Shown here in pieces: positions 39,441 through 55,449 of a stretch of 64,000 bases of DNA. The DNA lies in NCBI GenBank assembly GCA_037039925.1, contig JAXRKP010000162.1, positions 20,001 to 84,000 on the forward strand, in the 5' to 3' direction. Source of the stretch: Doris montereyensis. Lineage: Eukaryota; Mollusca; Gastropoda; Nudibranchia; Dorididae. The number at the start of each line of letters is the position of its first letter. Positions within the stretch are counted from its first letter, which is position 1. The translations under genes were made by a program, and so were the position numbers. Under the pieces are notes generated by a model that saw only the letters and a program-made list of their open reading frames with translations, did no database searches and was not told where the DNA came from.

Positions 39441-39477
39441 GAGGGCAGTCGTAGAAATTTCAATCTTTCATCATATG

Positions 39478-39650
39478 ACATATTACCATGTTACAATTCT
39501 CTTAATAACCTTGTCGCTTGGCTTTGTACTTTTTCCAAAATCCTCATATCCTCAGATAAAGAATAGATGGTTGGAGAGTGTTGGTACATTATGTTCAAGT
39601 ATAAAACTAAGACAAATAGGCTTGATATTGCATCTAGTCCATTTGGAGAT
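39478..39650 (-). mobile_element. CR1/Jockey-like RT fragment next to LINE copy A
   Basis: On the minus strand the frame reads DMRILEKVQSQATRLLREL, then, after a frame change, MSYDERLKFLRLPS. This is the EKVQ-RAT-LI followed by YEERLKxLxLPSL pattern found after the polymerase domain in CR1/Jockey-type LINEs. The reading runs straight into the 5' end of LINE copy A, and the rest of the fragment is missing. Confidence 0.6.
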
Positions 39651-40034
39651 GAATTAAGCACTTTGTCAGCATAGGAGATCCAACGAGTATGTATTGGGCA
39701 CATCATAAATCTAACGACAATGACATAATTTCATGAAAAAGTATAGAAAAAAAATGCATCACTTCCGCATTCATTCTCCCAAGTCACGTGACAGTGGCGA
39801 TGACATCGTTTATCCGCCACCGAATCATAGACTTAACCATGGCTTATGCTGACGATAGTACTACATGCCCTATCATTTCATTTTGTATCCATCATAGTTT
39901 CCCCTTATTTTTGAAAAAAAATACCTTCATGAACATTGTAAAGTATACAGATTACATAAATCGTGTTCATGACTATGAGAACGAATCAGTATAATTTTGT
40001 TATTGTTAAGGGCAATGAAATGTGCTAATCACTG

Positions 40035-40038
<4 letters not shown>
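39651..40038. other. Nothing recognised
   Basis: Unique AT-rich sequence before the pyrimidine tract. Confidence 0.5.
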
Positions 40039-40767
<729 letters not shown>

Positions 40768-41767
40768 TCTGGGACGATGATAAATAAGTAGAATAATTGT
40801 ATGGATCTGTGTAATATGACGTTGATTCAAATTCAAGTCACAAGTATTGAATTATTATTAACGTTTTCACTCGTTCACTTCGACTAGGGCGTATTATATT
40901 AATATCTGATCAAAAGCGACAGCTGTGAATGCACAAGGGGGTGGGATGGGGATGGAGATCCTGCTTGCCGCAAGCATAATTGAATTGTTTCGTTTCCTGA
41001 GATATGTGTCTTTCGGGAGACTCTGACTATGACAAGAAGGAGATGATTGATTCCCCGACCGACAAGTTTGTGTTGCTCTCAAATCCCCTCCTCTTTTTCT
41101 TCTTCTCTTACCCACCTCTTCACTTTCTTTGTTTCTCTAGTTGAGTGCGTAATGCTTTGTGGGAATGGTAACTGATTTCAACTGTCTCTGTTCAGTTGAT
41201 ACTGGACGGCATCTTCATCAAAGGGCAGAGAACATAAGACACTACTTCGTGAGCTTGAAGTGTAGATCTATATCTAGATCTAGATCTAGTCTCTTGAAAC
41301 ATGCATTCCATAAAATCGCAGGTTTTGTTACACTCCTTCTGGTCAGAGGAGTTAAAAACATATAAAAGCAGTACAATGCGCTCTGAGATTTTTCGAATGA
41401 GCTTAACGCAAAGCGAAAAAATAATATCAGTCAACGTAAAACAAAATTAAGTCGTTTTCCAGGCCAGTAGGCTACTAACGGTACACGCATCGACGTTGCC
41501 AACCGATGCAAACACCAGTGTCACGCGACCGCTATTGACGATGCATAGACTCCATTCCATAATATAAATGATGTCAAATGAAAAACAAACAAAGAACAAA
41601 CACCAAAGGAAAGCTTTAACATCAAACCAAAAGATTTGTTTTTTCATTAGACAATGCTTGTATTATATTATAGTATTATCATACAAGATGTCCACCCAAA
41701 AAAATGTCCACGCCAAACTGGACCCGTCACAATGCAGATTTCACTAGATTCTGAAAGAGCATCGTCT
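40768..41767. other. Unassigned stretch
   Basis: Unique sequence. TAGATCTATATCTAGATC words lie at about 41263-41290. No gene is supported. Confidence 0.5.
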
Positions 41768-42078
41768 CACGGAGTAGTTGTTCCTTCAGGGCCGCTACGG
41801 CCCATAGAGCCGAAGCTTATCTCGGTTTTAATAGCGTAAAGCGGAACAGTTGATAATAATCAGCTCCTGGACAGGACACTATTCATAAATCTGACGTAGA
41901 TTTTTACTCCCAAGCTAGTGTTTGTACACATTTGTACTTGGGTTGAGTGGGGTAAAAAGCATATTAAGTGTAATTCCCAAGGAATACAACTTCAAACCTA
42001 GCTTTGTTATGATTCGAACCCAGGACTTCATGATCTCCAATCCGTTAGCCTGGCCTATCGATCACCGACGCCACTCTC
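41768..42078 (-). mobile_element. tRNA-derived SINE, main family, long copy
   Basis: Read on the minus strand: GAGTGGCGTCGGTGATCGAT (box-A region), box B GGGTTCGAATC, CAAAGCTAGGTTTGAAG, ACTAGCTTGGGAGTAAAAA, then the 3' body CTGATTATTATCAACTG and CTCTATGGGCCGTAGCGG. It is collinear with the + strand copy at 57.2 kb over about 310 bp, which defines the family's length. Confidence 0.82.
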
Positions 42079-43215
42079 ATGGGGTTAGGCGTTCAGGGTT
42101 AGTTCATCAACATCTGTCCAACCAGTCTCGCTCATCATACACTATTAGCCACTAGATAGCCTACATTGTAACACTACCCTCTTCTCTTGTAGGCCTATCA
42201 TGCAATCCAAACACCTGCATTGGGTCTCGATAAAGTCATTATTAAAAACATATTATTAGGAATTATTAGGCATAGATCTACAACACACTTTCGTGCTTTT
42301 CTGATCTACTTTCCACATTGTCAGAGTCCTATTACAATGCATATACGGCTTTCCCCTTCCCAGTCCCTGTTATAAGACGTTTATTTTAATAATGTCAAAG
42401 AGAGAGAGACAGACTTGAAAATGGGGGAGGGTGACGATGGTTCTGTTATAGCAGGTTTCCTGCTATAACCGGTGCTTTTATACCCGATGTTTTATAAGTG
42501 ATGTCCAATGTAAATGACAATGGCTCTTTTTTAATATTAATATTAATGTGATCTTTCTTTCACTTTTTCCTCTGAACCAAGACATTTCTTAAAGACCTTT
42601 AGATAAATCAATGAGTATAAGTAAAGAAAGAAATAAAAGAAGGAATTCAAAGCGCAAAAAAAAAGAAGAAAATGACAAAATCCTACACAGTTACTTTCGC
42701 ATTTGAAATAGGCGTAGATCAACATTGTTATGAAAACTTGAGAAGATTGTGCGAATTAGAAATTCAATGCACCGTTTTCTCTCATTAGACTTTAACCTCT
42801 GAAACTGCCAGAGAACCTGGTGACTGTTTTCAGCCTGTCGAGAAGGCAGGAAATCTAGATAACTGTGTGTGACATAATTTGGTTTCACTCCACTGTGGCT
42901 CCTTCAGTAAGTTCAGTAAGTAAAAGTCGATTAGTACGAGAAGGCTCGTTTCGTTATCAAAATAGATATTCCAGGACTATTTCGATCTGTCGTTTAAGTG
43001 GCTAGATTATAAAACAATTGTAATACTATATCTAGATCTAGTCAGTTTTAGTGAATTGAAATGAGTTGTGAATGAAAAAATCAGTTCACTCATGACTCAG
43101 GACTCGACTGGCACAGGGCTGCATTTTGTTTATTTAAGATTTGCTTCGTCATGATAGATCTAGATCTAGATTTCTAAGATCTAAATCTAAATTTTTTGTT
43201 ATGTTCTAAGGTTGT
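42079..43215. other. Unassigned AT-rich stretch
   Basis: AGATCTAG-type words are dense at 43029-43045 and 43157-43195. A short inverted pair, GGTTTCCTGCTATAACCGG and TATAGCAG, lies near 42445-42475. No gene is supported. Confidence 0.5.
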
Positions 43216-43220
43216 CGTTT

Positions 43221-43345
43221 GTTGGGAATAATAATGTCTTGTTCCCAACTGTGTTTGCGTTGGTTTTACCAACACTGTCTATTTCGTTATTCCCAACCGG
43301 GTGTTGGGAATACTAAATTTTCTTATTCCCAACCGGGTGTTGGGA
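43221..43345. repeat. Hairpin cluster 1: GTTGGGAA/TTCCCAAC stems
   Basis: Four stem-loops in 125 bp: GTTGGGAA (43221) with TTCCCAAC (43242); GTTGGT (43259) with ACCAAC (43268); ATTCCCAAC-CGGGT-GTTGGGAAT (43289-43311, perfect 9-bp arms); and TCCCAAC-CGGGT-GTTGGGA (43327-43345). The same stem sequence is reused, so this is a repeated hairpin and not chance folding. Confidence 0.88.
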
Positions 43346-43429
43346 CTATATCTACGTCTTATGCAGCAGGAAATCTCCATCAACTGACTTAGTTCTACTT
43401 CTAGTTATATTTAAATCGGCCAGCACCAT

Positions 43430-43560
43430 TTGTCAATAATGACGAATTAACATCGCCACTATTCGTCATTAATGGTGAAGTTAAGGAGCTCTCACTCATT
43501 CAGTTCGCCATTAATGTAGGATGGACCCTGGCACTATTCGCCATTAATGATAAATAATGG
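43430..43560. repeat. Hairpin cluster 2: TTCG(T/C)CATTAATGG words
   Basis: AATGACGAA (about 43437) pairs with TTCGTCATT (about 43463), flanked by ACCATT and AATGGT. Two further words, TTCGCCATTAATG (about 43504 and 43540), repeat the stem at intervals of about 36-40 bp. Confidence 0.8.
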
Positions 43561-43604
43561 TCCTCAGCACGATCCCAAATAGACCATTGTATTTTTGTAA
43601 TGAC

Positions 43605-43870
43605 TAATTTTTAAAAGGACGATGCTATTTTCACCGTACGGTGATAATATTTTGGTAGGCTATTTTCACCGTACAGTGATAATAGTTGGGTAGGTTATTT
43701 TCACCGTGACGGTGAGGTGAAGTTTGGTAGGGGGTGTTTTCACCGTACGGTGATAATACTTGGGTAGGCTATTTTCACCGTACGGTGATCATAGTTGATC
43801 ATAGTTGGGTAGGTTATTTTCACCGTACGGTGAGGTGAAGTTTGGTAGGGTGTTTTCACCGAACTGTCAC
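43605..43870 (+). repeat. Palindrome array: TCACCGTACGGTGA at about 35-bp period
   Basis: The 14-bp perfect palindrome TCACCGTACGGTGA starts at 43631, 43740, 43775 and 43820, with near-perfect versions at 43666, 43701 (one extra central base) and 43856. Spacings are 35, 35, 39, 35, 45 and 36 bp. Linkers repeat the word TAGGCTATTT or TAGGTTATTT, and GAGGTGAAGTTTGGTAGGG occurs twice, showing a higher-order period of about 110-120 bp. Confidence 0.93.
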
Positions 43871-44274
43871 ATTATTATATTATGTTGCCTAGATGTTTTA
43901 GACCCTTAGATAACTTATAATACCTAAATTTTACATGTTGGTGATATTTTGCCTTTCTATGTGTTTTACTTTTAAAATGCTGTTATTATTTACTTCTTAT
44001 ATTTTATACGAATTATAGTGGAATAATGAAAAGGAAACAGAAGCATGAGAGGAGTAAAGAGGGATTAACAGTTGTCAAGTGCAAACGAAGAGAGTGTGTG
44101 TGTGTGGGTGATGTATATGCGTGTATGTATGTATTGTATTGTATTGTATGTCAATCAACTGTGGCAATAGTAAAATTAATTTTAACGACGTTGTAAAAGA
44201 CTTAGGGGTGTTCATTGATTCAGATCTTTCCTTTAGAAGTCAAGTAAATAACATCATCAGAAAAATGTATAAAA

Positions 44275-44907
<633 letters not shown>

Positions 44908-45079
44908 TATAAAATACGACACTTATTGTCTAAAGAAGTATCCATCCTCCTAGTGAATTCTCTTGTCTTGTCAAATCTTGGCTATTGCAATGCACTTTTG
45001 GCCAATATTTCAAAAGATACAATGAAGTCCCTCCAGTCACAGTTTCTTTTCCGGCTTTTAATTGGCTGATACATAACGT

Positions 45080-45175
45080 GAAAATAGCCTATTCAAACTA
45101 TTATCACCGTACGGTGATAAAGCCTGGTATGATATTTTCACCGGACGGTGAAAATAGTCACTCCGTTTTAAAAAT
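45080..45175 (-). repeat. Inverted counterpart of the palindrome array
   Basis: Contains the perfect 20-bp palindrome TTATCACCGTACGGTGATAA (45101-45120) and TATTTTCACCGGACGGTGAAAATA-type symmetry at 45133-45156. Read in reverse, CTAAATTTTTAAAACGGAG and TATTTTCACCG match the left edge of the array at 43605 (CTAATTTTTAAAAGGA, TATTTTCACCG). The two blocks are therefore inverted relative to each other, about 1.2 kb apart. Confidence 0.85.
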
Positions 45176-45180
45176 TTAGG

Positions 45181-46040
45181 CCCTAAACATATAATGATAT
45201 AATTATACGTTGTTGTTATTATTTGACATTTTCATTATTTTCCCCTGAATTTGACAAATTACAGATAAACTTGGTGGATGGGAACAATCCACGGTTCAAC
45301 ATTAGATTTAGATCTAGATGTTGCATGTGTGATTTGATCTACATAACTTTCTCTCTCTCATGTTATCATGGCATCTTTTATAGATGTTCAATGAGGCATT
45401 TAGCTCTTACTGCCTCATGATGCATTGCGCGATCTCCCAGATCGGTGGTAACTCTGCGCTATTCATTACATGTATTGACAGCAGAAGACTTTAACACTTA
45501 AATGTTATCTATCTAATCATGTGAATCAACATATATTACTAGATTTATTTAGATACATTATATAACAAAACTGTGTGAAAAAAATGACATCTTTGACATC
45601 ATGTGTGTGTGATTCCACGACTTATTCTTGCCAGTGCCAGCAGGGAGAGCAGAACACTAGATCTACTTATTCATGCTTGCGTTTTCACCCTTTTGAACTT
45701 AGGAAATCTAGATTGCTCAAGTCCGGCTATTTTGTGTTGCCATAGAATCTAATTAATAATTGAAATTGTATTCTTGTATGTTGTATCTCCCTGTGTCTAG
45801 ATCTATTTATATTAGGTTCTAGTCTGGATGAAGATGTTCTTCAGTCCAACAAACGAGATGAAAAAAATAGAACACGAAAAAAAAGAAAAATTTGAACTTG
45901 TAGTAGGATTAAAACATTTACTAATTTGTTAGAGAATTTGAGAAATGTAAACAGACTTCACAACATATACTAAATTACATTTTATGAATGTGCAGGGCTG
46001 CCAGCCATTACGATTTTGATGGTCTTATTATGCCATTACA
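45181..46040. other. Unassigned stretch
   Basis: AT-rich unique sequence with TTTAGATCTAGATG at 45306. No gene is supported. Confidence 0.5.
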
Positions 46041-46092
46041 ATTGTTCTGTCTTTCTTTATCAGTTTCCCATTCTACCTTTCGGTGTATGGGT

Positions 46093-46968
46093 TCAGATGC
46101 CCGAGATGATCTTTCTCCAGGATGCCATGTACTGGTATTTTCTGTTTCCTTCCAAATAAGTTAAATTGCTATGCTTCAATGCCTCTTTTATATCTTCTTC
46201 CCACTTTCTCCGAGGTCTGCCTTTTGGTCTTTTACCTTGGGCTTTAGCACTGTATACTGATTTAGCTATTCTATTGTCATTCATTCTGTTTACATGCCCA
46301 AACCATCTTAATTGATTTGTTTCTATCTTAGTTTTTATGCCATCTGCTTTGCTTTGATCTCTTATTGTTGTGTTTCTGATTTTGTCTCTTTTAGTTTTCC
46401 CTACTACTCTTCTTAGATATTTCATTTCAGCTGCCTGTACTCTACTGTCTAAAGTCCAAGTTTCGCTGCCATATAGGAGAGTAGGATAATAAACTGTATT
46501 GTATACTGCCGTTTTTGTTTTTGTTGACAATTCTTGCTTACCTACAAATGCCTTTCCTAGGTGGTTATATATTGCACTTGCCTTTTTGATTCTCTGGCTG
46601 ATTTCTTCTCTTAGTTTTCCCTTTGAGTTAATCATAACTCCTAAGTAATTGTAGCTTTGAACTTGTTCTAAATACTCCCTGCCCAATTTAAGATTTTGTG
46701 TTTTAGCTTCCCTAGTTACTAGCATTGTTTGGGTTTTCTTTGCATATACTCTCATTTCTCTTTTATTTAGTTCATTGTTCATAATGTTGATATTCGACTG
46801 AAGGTCACTTTCTGATTTTCCAAACAGAACTAAATCATCGGCAAATGAAAGCATTGATACATTTACTGGTTTGAGCTTCCACATACCTACATTGATTTTT
46901 TCATTTTTGAGGATGCCTTTGCGACTGAATCCATAAATGTGATAAACAAAAGAGGACTTAAGATACAA
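46093..46968 (-). pseudogene. RT C-terminal half of LINE copy B, 291-residue frame
   Basis: The longest intact LINE reading frame in the window. It holds SFADDLVLFGKSESDLQSN (catalytic FADD at about 46829-46848), the thumb-like KLGREYLEQVQSYNYLGVMI, a TWTLDS motif and the C-terminal LRWFGHVNRM, GKRPKGRPRRKWEED tail, ending about 50 bp before the element's 3' end. The upstream RT blocks are in other frames (47072-46887 and 47386-47141), so the protein is cut into pieces. Confidence 0.9.
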
Positions 46969-47140
46969 CCCTGTCTTACTCCTATATCTACATCAAATTC
47001 TGCAGATATGTTTCCAGCTACTCTCACTGCACATGTTGGTTTATTGTAAAAACTTTTTGGCTTTATTGTCAAAACTTTTAAGGAATGCCAAGTTTGTCCT
47101 TCCTGACAGGTCCAATGCCTTTTCTAAGTCAATGCTTCTC

Positions 47141-48423
47141 TCAAGGAATTTTTCTAATTTGTCTAATTGTAAATATGTGGTCTTGTACACTTCTTCCTGG
47201 TCTTAATTCAGTCTGATGCTCTTCAATGTGATCCTCTACTCTTTTCCTTAGTCTCATTTCCAGTATCCTTGCATATACTTTTCCTGGTACGCTAAGTAGT
47301 GATATCCCTCTATAGTTTGAGCATTCCATAGTTGATCCTTTCTTATGTATTGGTACTACCGTTCCCTTTTTCCAGTCCTCTGGCACCTATTTGGACTTCC
47401 ATGCTTGTTGGCATATTGCATGTAGTAGTTTGTCTGCCTCTCTCCCTTGGTTTTTAATCATTTCTGGATAAACTTGATCTGCTCCTGGGGCTTTTCCTAA
47501 TTTCACTTTTCTTATAGCTGTTTGGATTTCTTCCATTGATATATCTACATCTTTAGCTGTCTCCTCTGGATTACTTGATACTCTTACTAATTGATCTTTA
47601 CTCCTTGTTTCATACGTTCTGGAGGGATTGTGTAATTGTTGAAAATGCTTTCTCCATGTTTCCATGATTTCGCTGTCTTCTTTCATTATTTCTTCTTTGA
47701 CATTCTTAATTTGTCGTATTGGGCATGCTTTTAGTCTTTCTCATGCTCTTCATTGCCCCCAGAACAGCTTTTGATTTCCTTGATAGCTTTCTTGAAGTCT
47801 TTGCCCAAACTCTTCCCATTGTTCCTGTTTTGCTTTCCTAACTTCCTCTTTGGCGATAGTTCTTTTATTCACGTAATCTAACCTATCCTGTGGTCTCTTT
47901 ATTTGCAAGTATTTCTTCCAGGCATTTTCTTTCTTTGATCTTAGTCTTGACATTCTCATTCCACCGTGCTGTTCTTATTCTATCTCCTCTAATTTGTTTT
48001 ACCACAGACCTCTTCAGTACAACTGAGGAGTGTTTCTTTATATAGTTGCCACTTTTCTTCTATTGTGCTATCATTCAGATCCATCTGTCTTTCACTGATA
48101 AATATTTTTATCCTAGATTGATATACCTGTTTTACTACTGGTTTATTTAGTTCCTCTATTTTAAGTTTAGTAGCTTTCTTCTCTTTCCTTTTCTGTTTGT
48201 TTTCCTCAGTCAGTAATCTCATTTTGGCAATCACTAAATGATGATCACTAAATATTTCTGCTCCTCTGTTTACTCTTGCATCCAGTGTACTGTAAAAAAG
48301 GGAGCTGCTAACTATTATGTAGTCTATCATTGACTTTTCACACCTGTCCTCATTTACTCTTGTATATTTGTGGATATCTTTATGAGGAAAAAAGGTGTTG
48401 GCTGTTTTCATGTTATTAGGCAA
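47141..48423 (-). pseudogene. Endonuclease C-terminus, linker and RT start of LINE copy B
   Basis: 47989-48423 encodes TFFPHKDIHKYTRV, DYIIVSSSLFYS and SDHHLVIAKMRLL (end of an APE-type endonuclease) and a Lys/Glu-rich linker. 47750-47959 continues the linker. 47387-47686 gives EELQ/EEIQTAIRKVKLGKAPG and 47141-47386 gives WKKGTVVPIHKKG, YRGISLLSVPGKVYARI and LRPGRSVQD. Frames change at each boundary. Confidence 0.87.
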
Positions 48424-48688
48424 AAATCTATTCCAAGTCTCTCTCCATTTGGAGAAGTTGTTGTCTCTCCTTTTTTAGCTATTACTCCTCCTGACGTTTC
48501 TACATTGTTGTCTACTCTAGCGTTTAAATATCCTAAAAGCATTAGTTCCTGTTTGGATTTAAGATTCTCTGCAGCTGTTTGTAAATCGTTTTCGAAGATA
48601 TCTTTTTCTTCTTTGGGGGCATCTTCGTTGGTCCATAAGCTATTAATAATTTAAGGGTCGTTTTGGTTTAATATTTACCTCTAATACC

Positions 48689-48900
48689 AGGCCTTGTTAT
48701 TTCCTGTCAGGCTTAACTCCCCTTAGCATTTAGTCATTCAAGACCAGCCTGCAAGGCAGCAGGTTGTTATTTTCTGTCAAGATTAACTCCCATTCAAGAC
48801 CGATCTGCAAGGCAGCAGGTTGTTTTCTGTCAGGATTAACTCCTCAGCCTTTGGTCAACCAAGACCCGCCTGCAAGGCAGCAGGAGACTCGTGGAGGGCG
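48689..48900 (-). repeat. 5' tandem monomers of LINE copy B
   Basis: Three units with CTGTCAGG(C/A)TTAACTCC, CAAGACC and CTGCAAGGCAGCAGG. The middle unit is shortened. They match the monomers of copy A at 39225-39440, including the outer GAGACTCGTGGAGGGC edge. Confidence 0.85.
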
Positions 48901-48905
48901 GGATC

Positions 48906-49459
48906 ATCTACTCCCCGTAAAGGTGCTTACCTGTCCACTGCCCGGCATTACGATTGTAATCCTGATTATTACGATATCCCGGCTCGTTTGTTTTTGTTTT
49001 GTTGTTGTTTTTTGGTTAGAGAAAAAGTTGAGCAATAGAACAAAAACCGTAGACCCGTCCTCCATACAACACACGCACACTCTCTCTCTCACTCACACAC
49101 ACACACAATAAAAGACGCAACGAGAACAAGACACTTCTCGTTTCGCTTGTAGGGAAAACCCTGATGGTAAAACCTGGCGTTACCATATAATATGATAACA
49201 TTAATTACTATACACTGTAAATAGGCCTACAATAATAGAAGCACAATACCTGTTGTACAGTAATATTATTACTAGACTTATTACGATTTGAACTTTAGTA
49301 TTGTAGCGTGACCTTATCGTAAAAAGACGACACATTCCCATCTTGGCGCGCGCATGTGTGTGTGGTAGAGAGTGAGAGTGTTTCACCTCGTGTTTGTATG
49401 ACAGTTGACACCTTAATTTTAAGTCTGCTGTCTGTCTGTCTGTCTGTCTCTCTCTCACA

Positions 49460-49491
<32 letters not shown>

Positions 49492-49689
49492 TACAAGAAT
49501 TACGTATTAAGTGTACAACATCACGACCAGTGCAGGCATGTGTAGTATGGTATTGAAATATTGGCCCTCAACAACTGGTCCTGAGAACTTATACTACCCG
49601 TTGGCTGACTACCATTACTGCATTTTAATAATAATATGTATATTTTTTTCAAGCTCACGAGTGCTATTCACGTACTCTTGGTAAAAACA
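48906..49689. other. Unassigned stretch with CA and TCTG runs
   Basis: A CA/CT run lies at 49070-49108 and a (TCTG)n-(CA)n compound repeat at 49427-49493. No gene was recognised. Confidence 0.55.
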
Positions 49690-49866
49690 GATGAAGGCTA
49701 GAACGTGAAACTTTCCTGATTTAAGTGGGGAGATATATATGTGTGTTATTTGTCTTTCCCAAGCAACACAACTTCGGGCCTAGCTTTGCTAGGATTTGGA
49801 CCTTGTGTCTCAGTCTCATGATCCCAAGTACAGCAGCCTAAACGCTTGGCCATCGCCGCCACACTT
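49690..49866 (-). mobile_element. tRNA-derived SINE, main family
   Basis: On the minus strand: GTGTGGCGGCGATGGCCAAG, box-B-like AAGGTCCAAATCC, TAGCAAAGCTAGGCCCGAAG and GGGAAAGACAAATAACACAC, the order typical of the family. The 3' body is missing. Confidence 0.72.
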
Positions 49867-50550
49867 CCCTGAATTGAGCATATCTAAATAAATATCTGAT
49901 CTGAGACTCAAGTCTGATATTGGCGATCTATTAGTCAAGATCACTTGAACGACTTTACCGGCATTCACTGTATTGAACAGAATTGTGGTTTATTGTGGCA
50001 GGTCGATTAAACCACATCTAGATCCAAAATAAGACTTGGATACCTGAATTGTAGATCTAGACTAGAAATCTAGTATTAGAAATGAATTGAGGTTCATTGT
50101 GATTGACAAATCAACATTCAAGTCTGGATCTAATGTCAAGTTCCTAAGTGTTTTGAGAACTAGCGATCTAGCTGTAGCTGTAGTAGGTTTAGAACTATTT
50201 CTGACTATCCACAAGGCCTGGCGAAGATTTACACTAGACGGTTAAGTGATTGTGCCGAAAATGGAACCGCCACGCAAAAAGAGAAAACAATTTGATATGT
50301 GTATGTGGGTGTGTGGATAATTATTGGGATTATTACTTCTTTTTTAAAGTCAGATTACTGCTATTTTTTGTTGTGCTCCATTACAATTCCTCTATTCAAG
50401 GAGCTGGCAGCCTTGAATATGGATCAAAATGTAGAGCTATAGGGGCGCTGATTAGACCTCACGAAATTGGCCTTGGTAACACTTTGCGTCGCCGCATTTC
50501 CTCAATACAAAATCCTATAATACTGTAATATAATAATGTGAGACTAAGAG
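49867..50550. other. Unassigned stretch left of the Harbinger element
   Basis: AT-rich with TCTAGATC-type words near 50020-50070. No gene is supported. Confidence 0.5.
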
Positions 50551-50821
50551 TAAGAGCTCTCACTGTCTCACGCAGCGCAACCGACATCCGACCGGCAACG
50601 ACACGAGGCCGTCAAAAACGTCGTGCCCTGAATTTTAATCACTATGATGATCAGCGTTGCGCCTAACAACACAGTGAAGACGCTGTCGTCCGATGCCTGG
50701 CCGATGCCTGTCAGACATCTGGCGACAGCATTTCCGTTTTTAGTGCTGCACTAAAATCTACCCGACGCTCGCCCGTTTCAACACACATTGTCATTGACAC
50801 ACAAGAAGGTCAAAGAACAAC

Positions 50822-53883
<3,062 letters not shown>

Positions 53884-54451
53884 TTTGATAATAAAACAGT
53901 GTCTGGACTTTATGTTTATATATGTATTGTTACCTTGTGAGTATTTTTGATACAAAAAGTCATTTCTTCCTTCTTTTTTTTTTAAAGTACCCAATTTTCA
54001 AAACAACAACAGCTATCAACAACCTGTTATACAAATTATGTATTTTCTATTCAAAATTACCAATGGGCTGCTCACCTCAGAGTTATGATACGTCTTTCTT
54101 TGGCTGGAATGGCTTTTCTGAAATTTGTCTCCTTTTTTCAATATGAAGTCCAATTACTGCCAACAGCAAGTTGAATGTTTTTGGTATCATCCTAATATAT
54201 GAAATGCATTTTTCTTCATCATTCAGAATCTCATCCACAAGGTGATGAAATTCTCCATAGGTATTTCGACGTTGACGAATGGGATGAACCCAACACCGTC
54301 TATTTTGATGCTCATATTTTCTTTTTCAGCATATGAGCCGCCATTTTGAATGTCTGGTATACCTTTCCGTGCACTGCATTTTGTTTTACCAGCCGATTAT
54401 CTGTCGCGTGCCGTCTGGTCGGATGTTGGCGACACTGCATGAGAGCTTTAA

Positions 54452-55276
54452 GCATCGATGTAACTCAGTTGAAACAATGAAAATATATAATATATTAAAC
54501 TTGTTAAACGCCAGTCAATAAGTTATAACTATAGGAAACACGTAGAATGTTATGTACTACTATTACTTCTATTATTTTTAATTATCATTACTGGTGGTCA
54601 TCCTGTTCCTTCTTCTCCTTCTCTTATTATCATAATTATCATCAACAGAAATGTTAGCATTATTATTTACAGTATTAAAATGATTCAAGTGTAGATATGG
54701 TAGCAGTAGTTATACTGCTTTTGTAATAATATACATTATTATTTATGAATAACGACATGGCATACTCTCTGCCCTCGTATTTTACTATAATTAAATAAGG
54801 GATTGAAAGAGAGATCACCGATCTGTTTCTGAAACAAGGGCAGATAATTTTGCGCGCTATATGCCCCATTGATGTCCCATTTGACCCAAAAATGGTTGGC
54901 CAAATAGGAATACCTTGCTAAATTTGCGCCAAACTTTTAAAATTTTACATGTTAAAATGGGAATGAAGTGAAAATAAGGGAGAGGTGGGTTCAGGGGGTC
55001 TTCCAAGAGCCTAAGGACTGAAATTGCATTTTCCTTGTGAAGCAATAAAAAATGTGTACTATACACACCTCATCATCCTTAAATATTTATTCATGCTCAG
55101 TGAATGTTTGAGAAATTATTTTATTTCTCATGTTTTGACTTCTTTTTGTAAGATTTTAACTCTTTTTAAATTTATTCAGTGATTCGATGTATGAAAGATG
55201 TATATTTTATTTTTCCAACCTCAATAGGAAACAATTTTTCAGTGAGGAAAATAGCCTGATACACACATATTCAGCC
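54452..55276. other. Between the Harbinger element and CIAPIN1
   Basis: AT-rich unique sequence. The CIAPIN1 promoter and any 5' non-coding exon should lie here. I recognise no specific element. Confidence 0.5.
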
Positions 55277-55449
55277 ATGCCTGCTTTAGACGCCATAGAT
55301 TTAACGGCTGGCGCAAAAGTCCTGCTGATGTGGTCAGGCAGCCAAATGTCCAGTCAGATGCAAGAAATAGCCACACAAATTTCAGAAAAAGTGCGATCAG
55401 GGACAGAAGGAAAAAGTACAGCTAGAGCATGTCGAAAGGCTCATTCTTT
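55277..55449 (+). CDS. CIAPIN1 exon 1 (coding)
   Basis: Opens with ATGCCTGCTTTAGACGCC, encodes AGAKVLLMWSGSQMSSQM and ends before GTAAGT in phase 2. Confidence 0.85.

Larger units (their letters stand above)
36102..39447 (-). mobile_element. RTE-like LINE, copy A, near full length but broken
   Basis: A non-LTR retrotransposon on the minus strand with, from its 5' end (right), tandem 5' repeats (39225-39440), an apurinic-type endonuclease, a lysine-rich linker, a reverse transcriptase and a C-terminal LRWFGHVNRM/GRPRRKWEED tail. The same tail is typical of RTE-clade elements of invertebrates. The 3' end is A/G-rich (AATAAAGAAAG followed by A-runs). Frames break at several points (near 37560, 37250, 36810 and 36480), so it cannot make a complete protein. 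The second copy lies at 46.0-48.9 kb. Confidence 0.88.
46045..48905 (-). mobile_element. RTE-like LINE, copy B, with internal 5' deletion
   Basis: Same family and orientation as copy A and closely similar through the RT and 3' region. Frames: 47989-48423 (endonuclease end with SDHHLVIAKMRLL and linker), 47387-47686 (RT start), 47141-47386, 46887-47072 and a 291-residue frame at 46093-46968. The region corresponding to copy A 38829-39222 (endonuclease start and initiation codon) is deleted. Tandem 5' monomers are kept at 48689-48900. Several frameshifts make it inactive. Confidence 0.88.
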
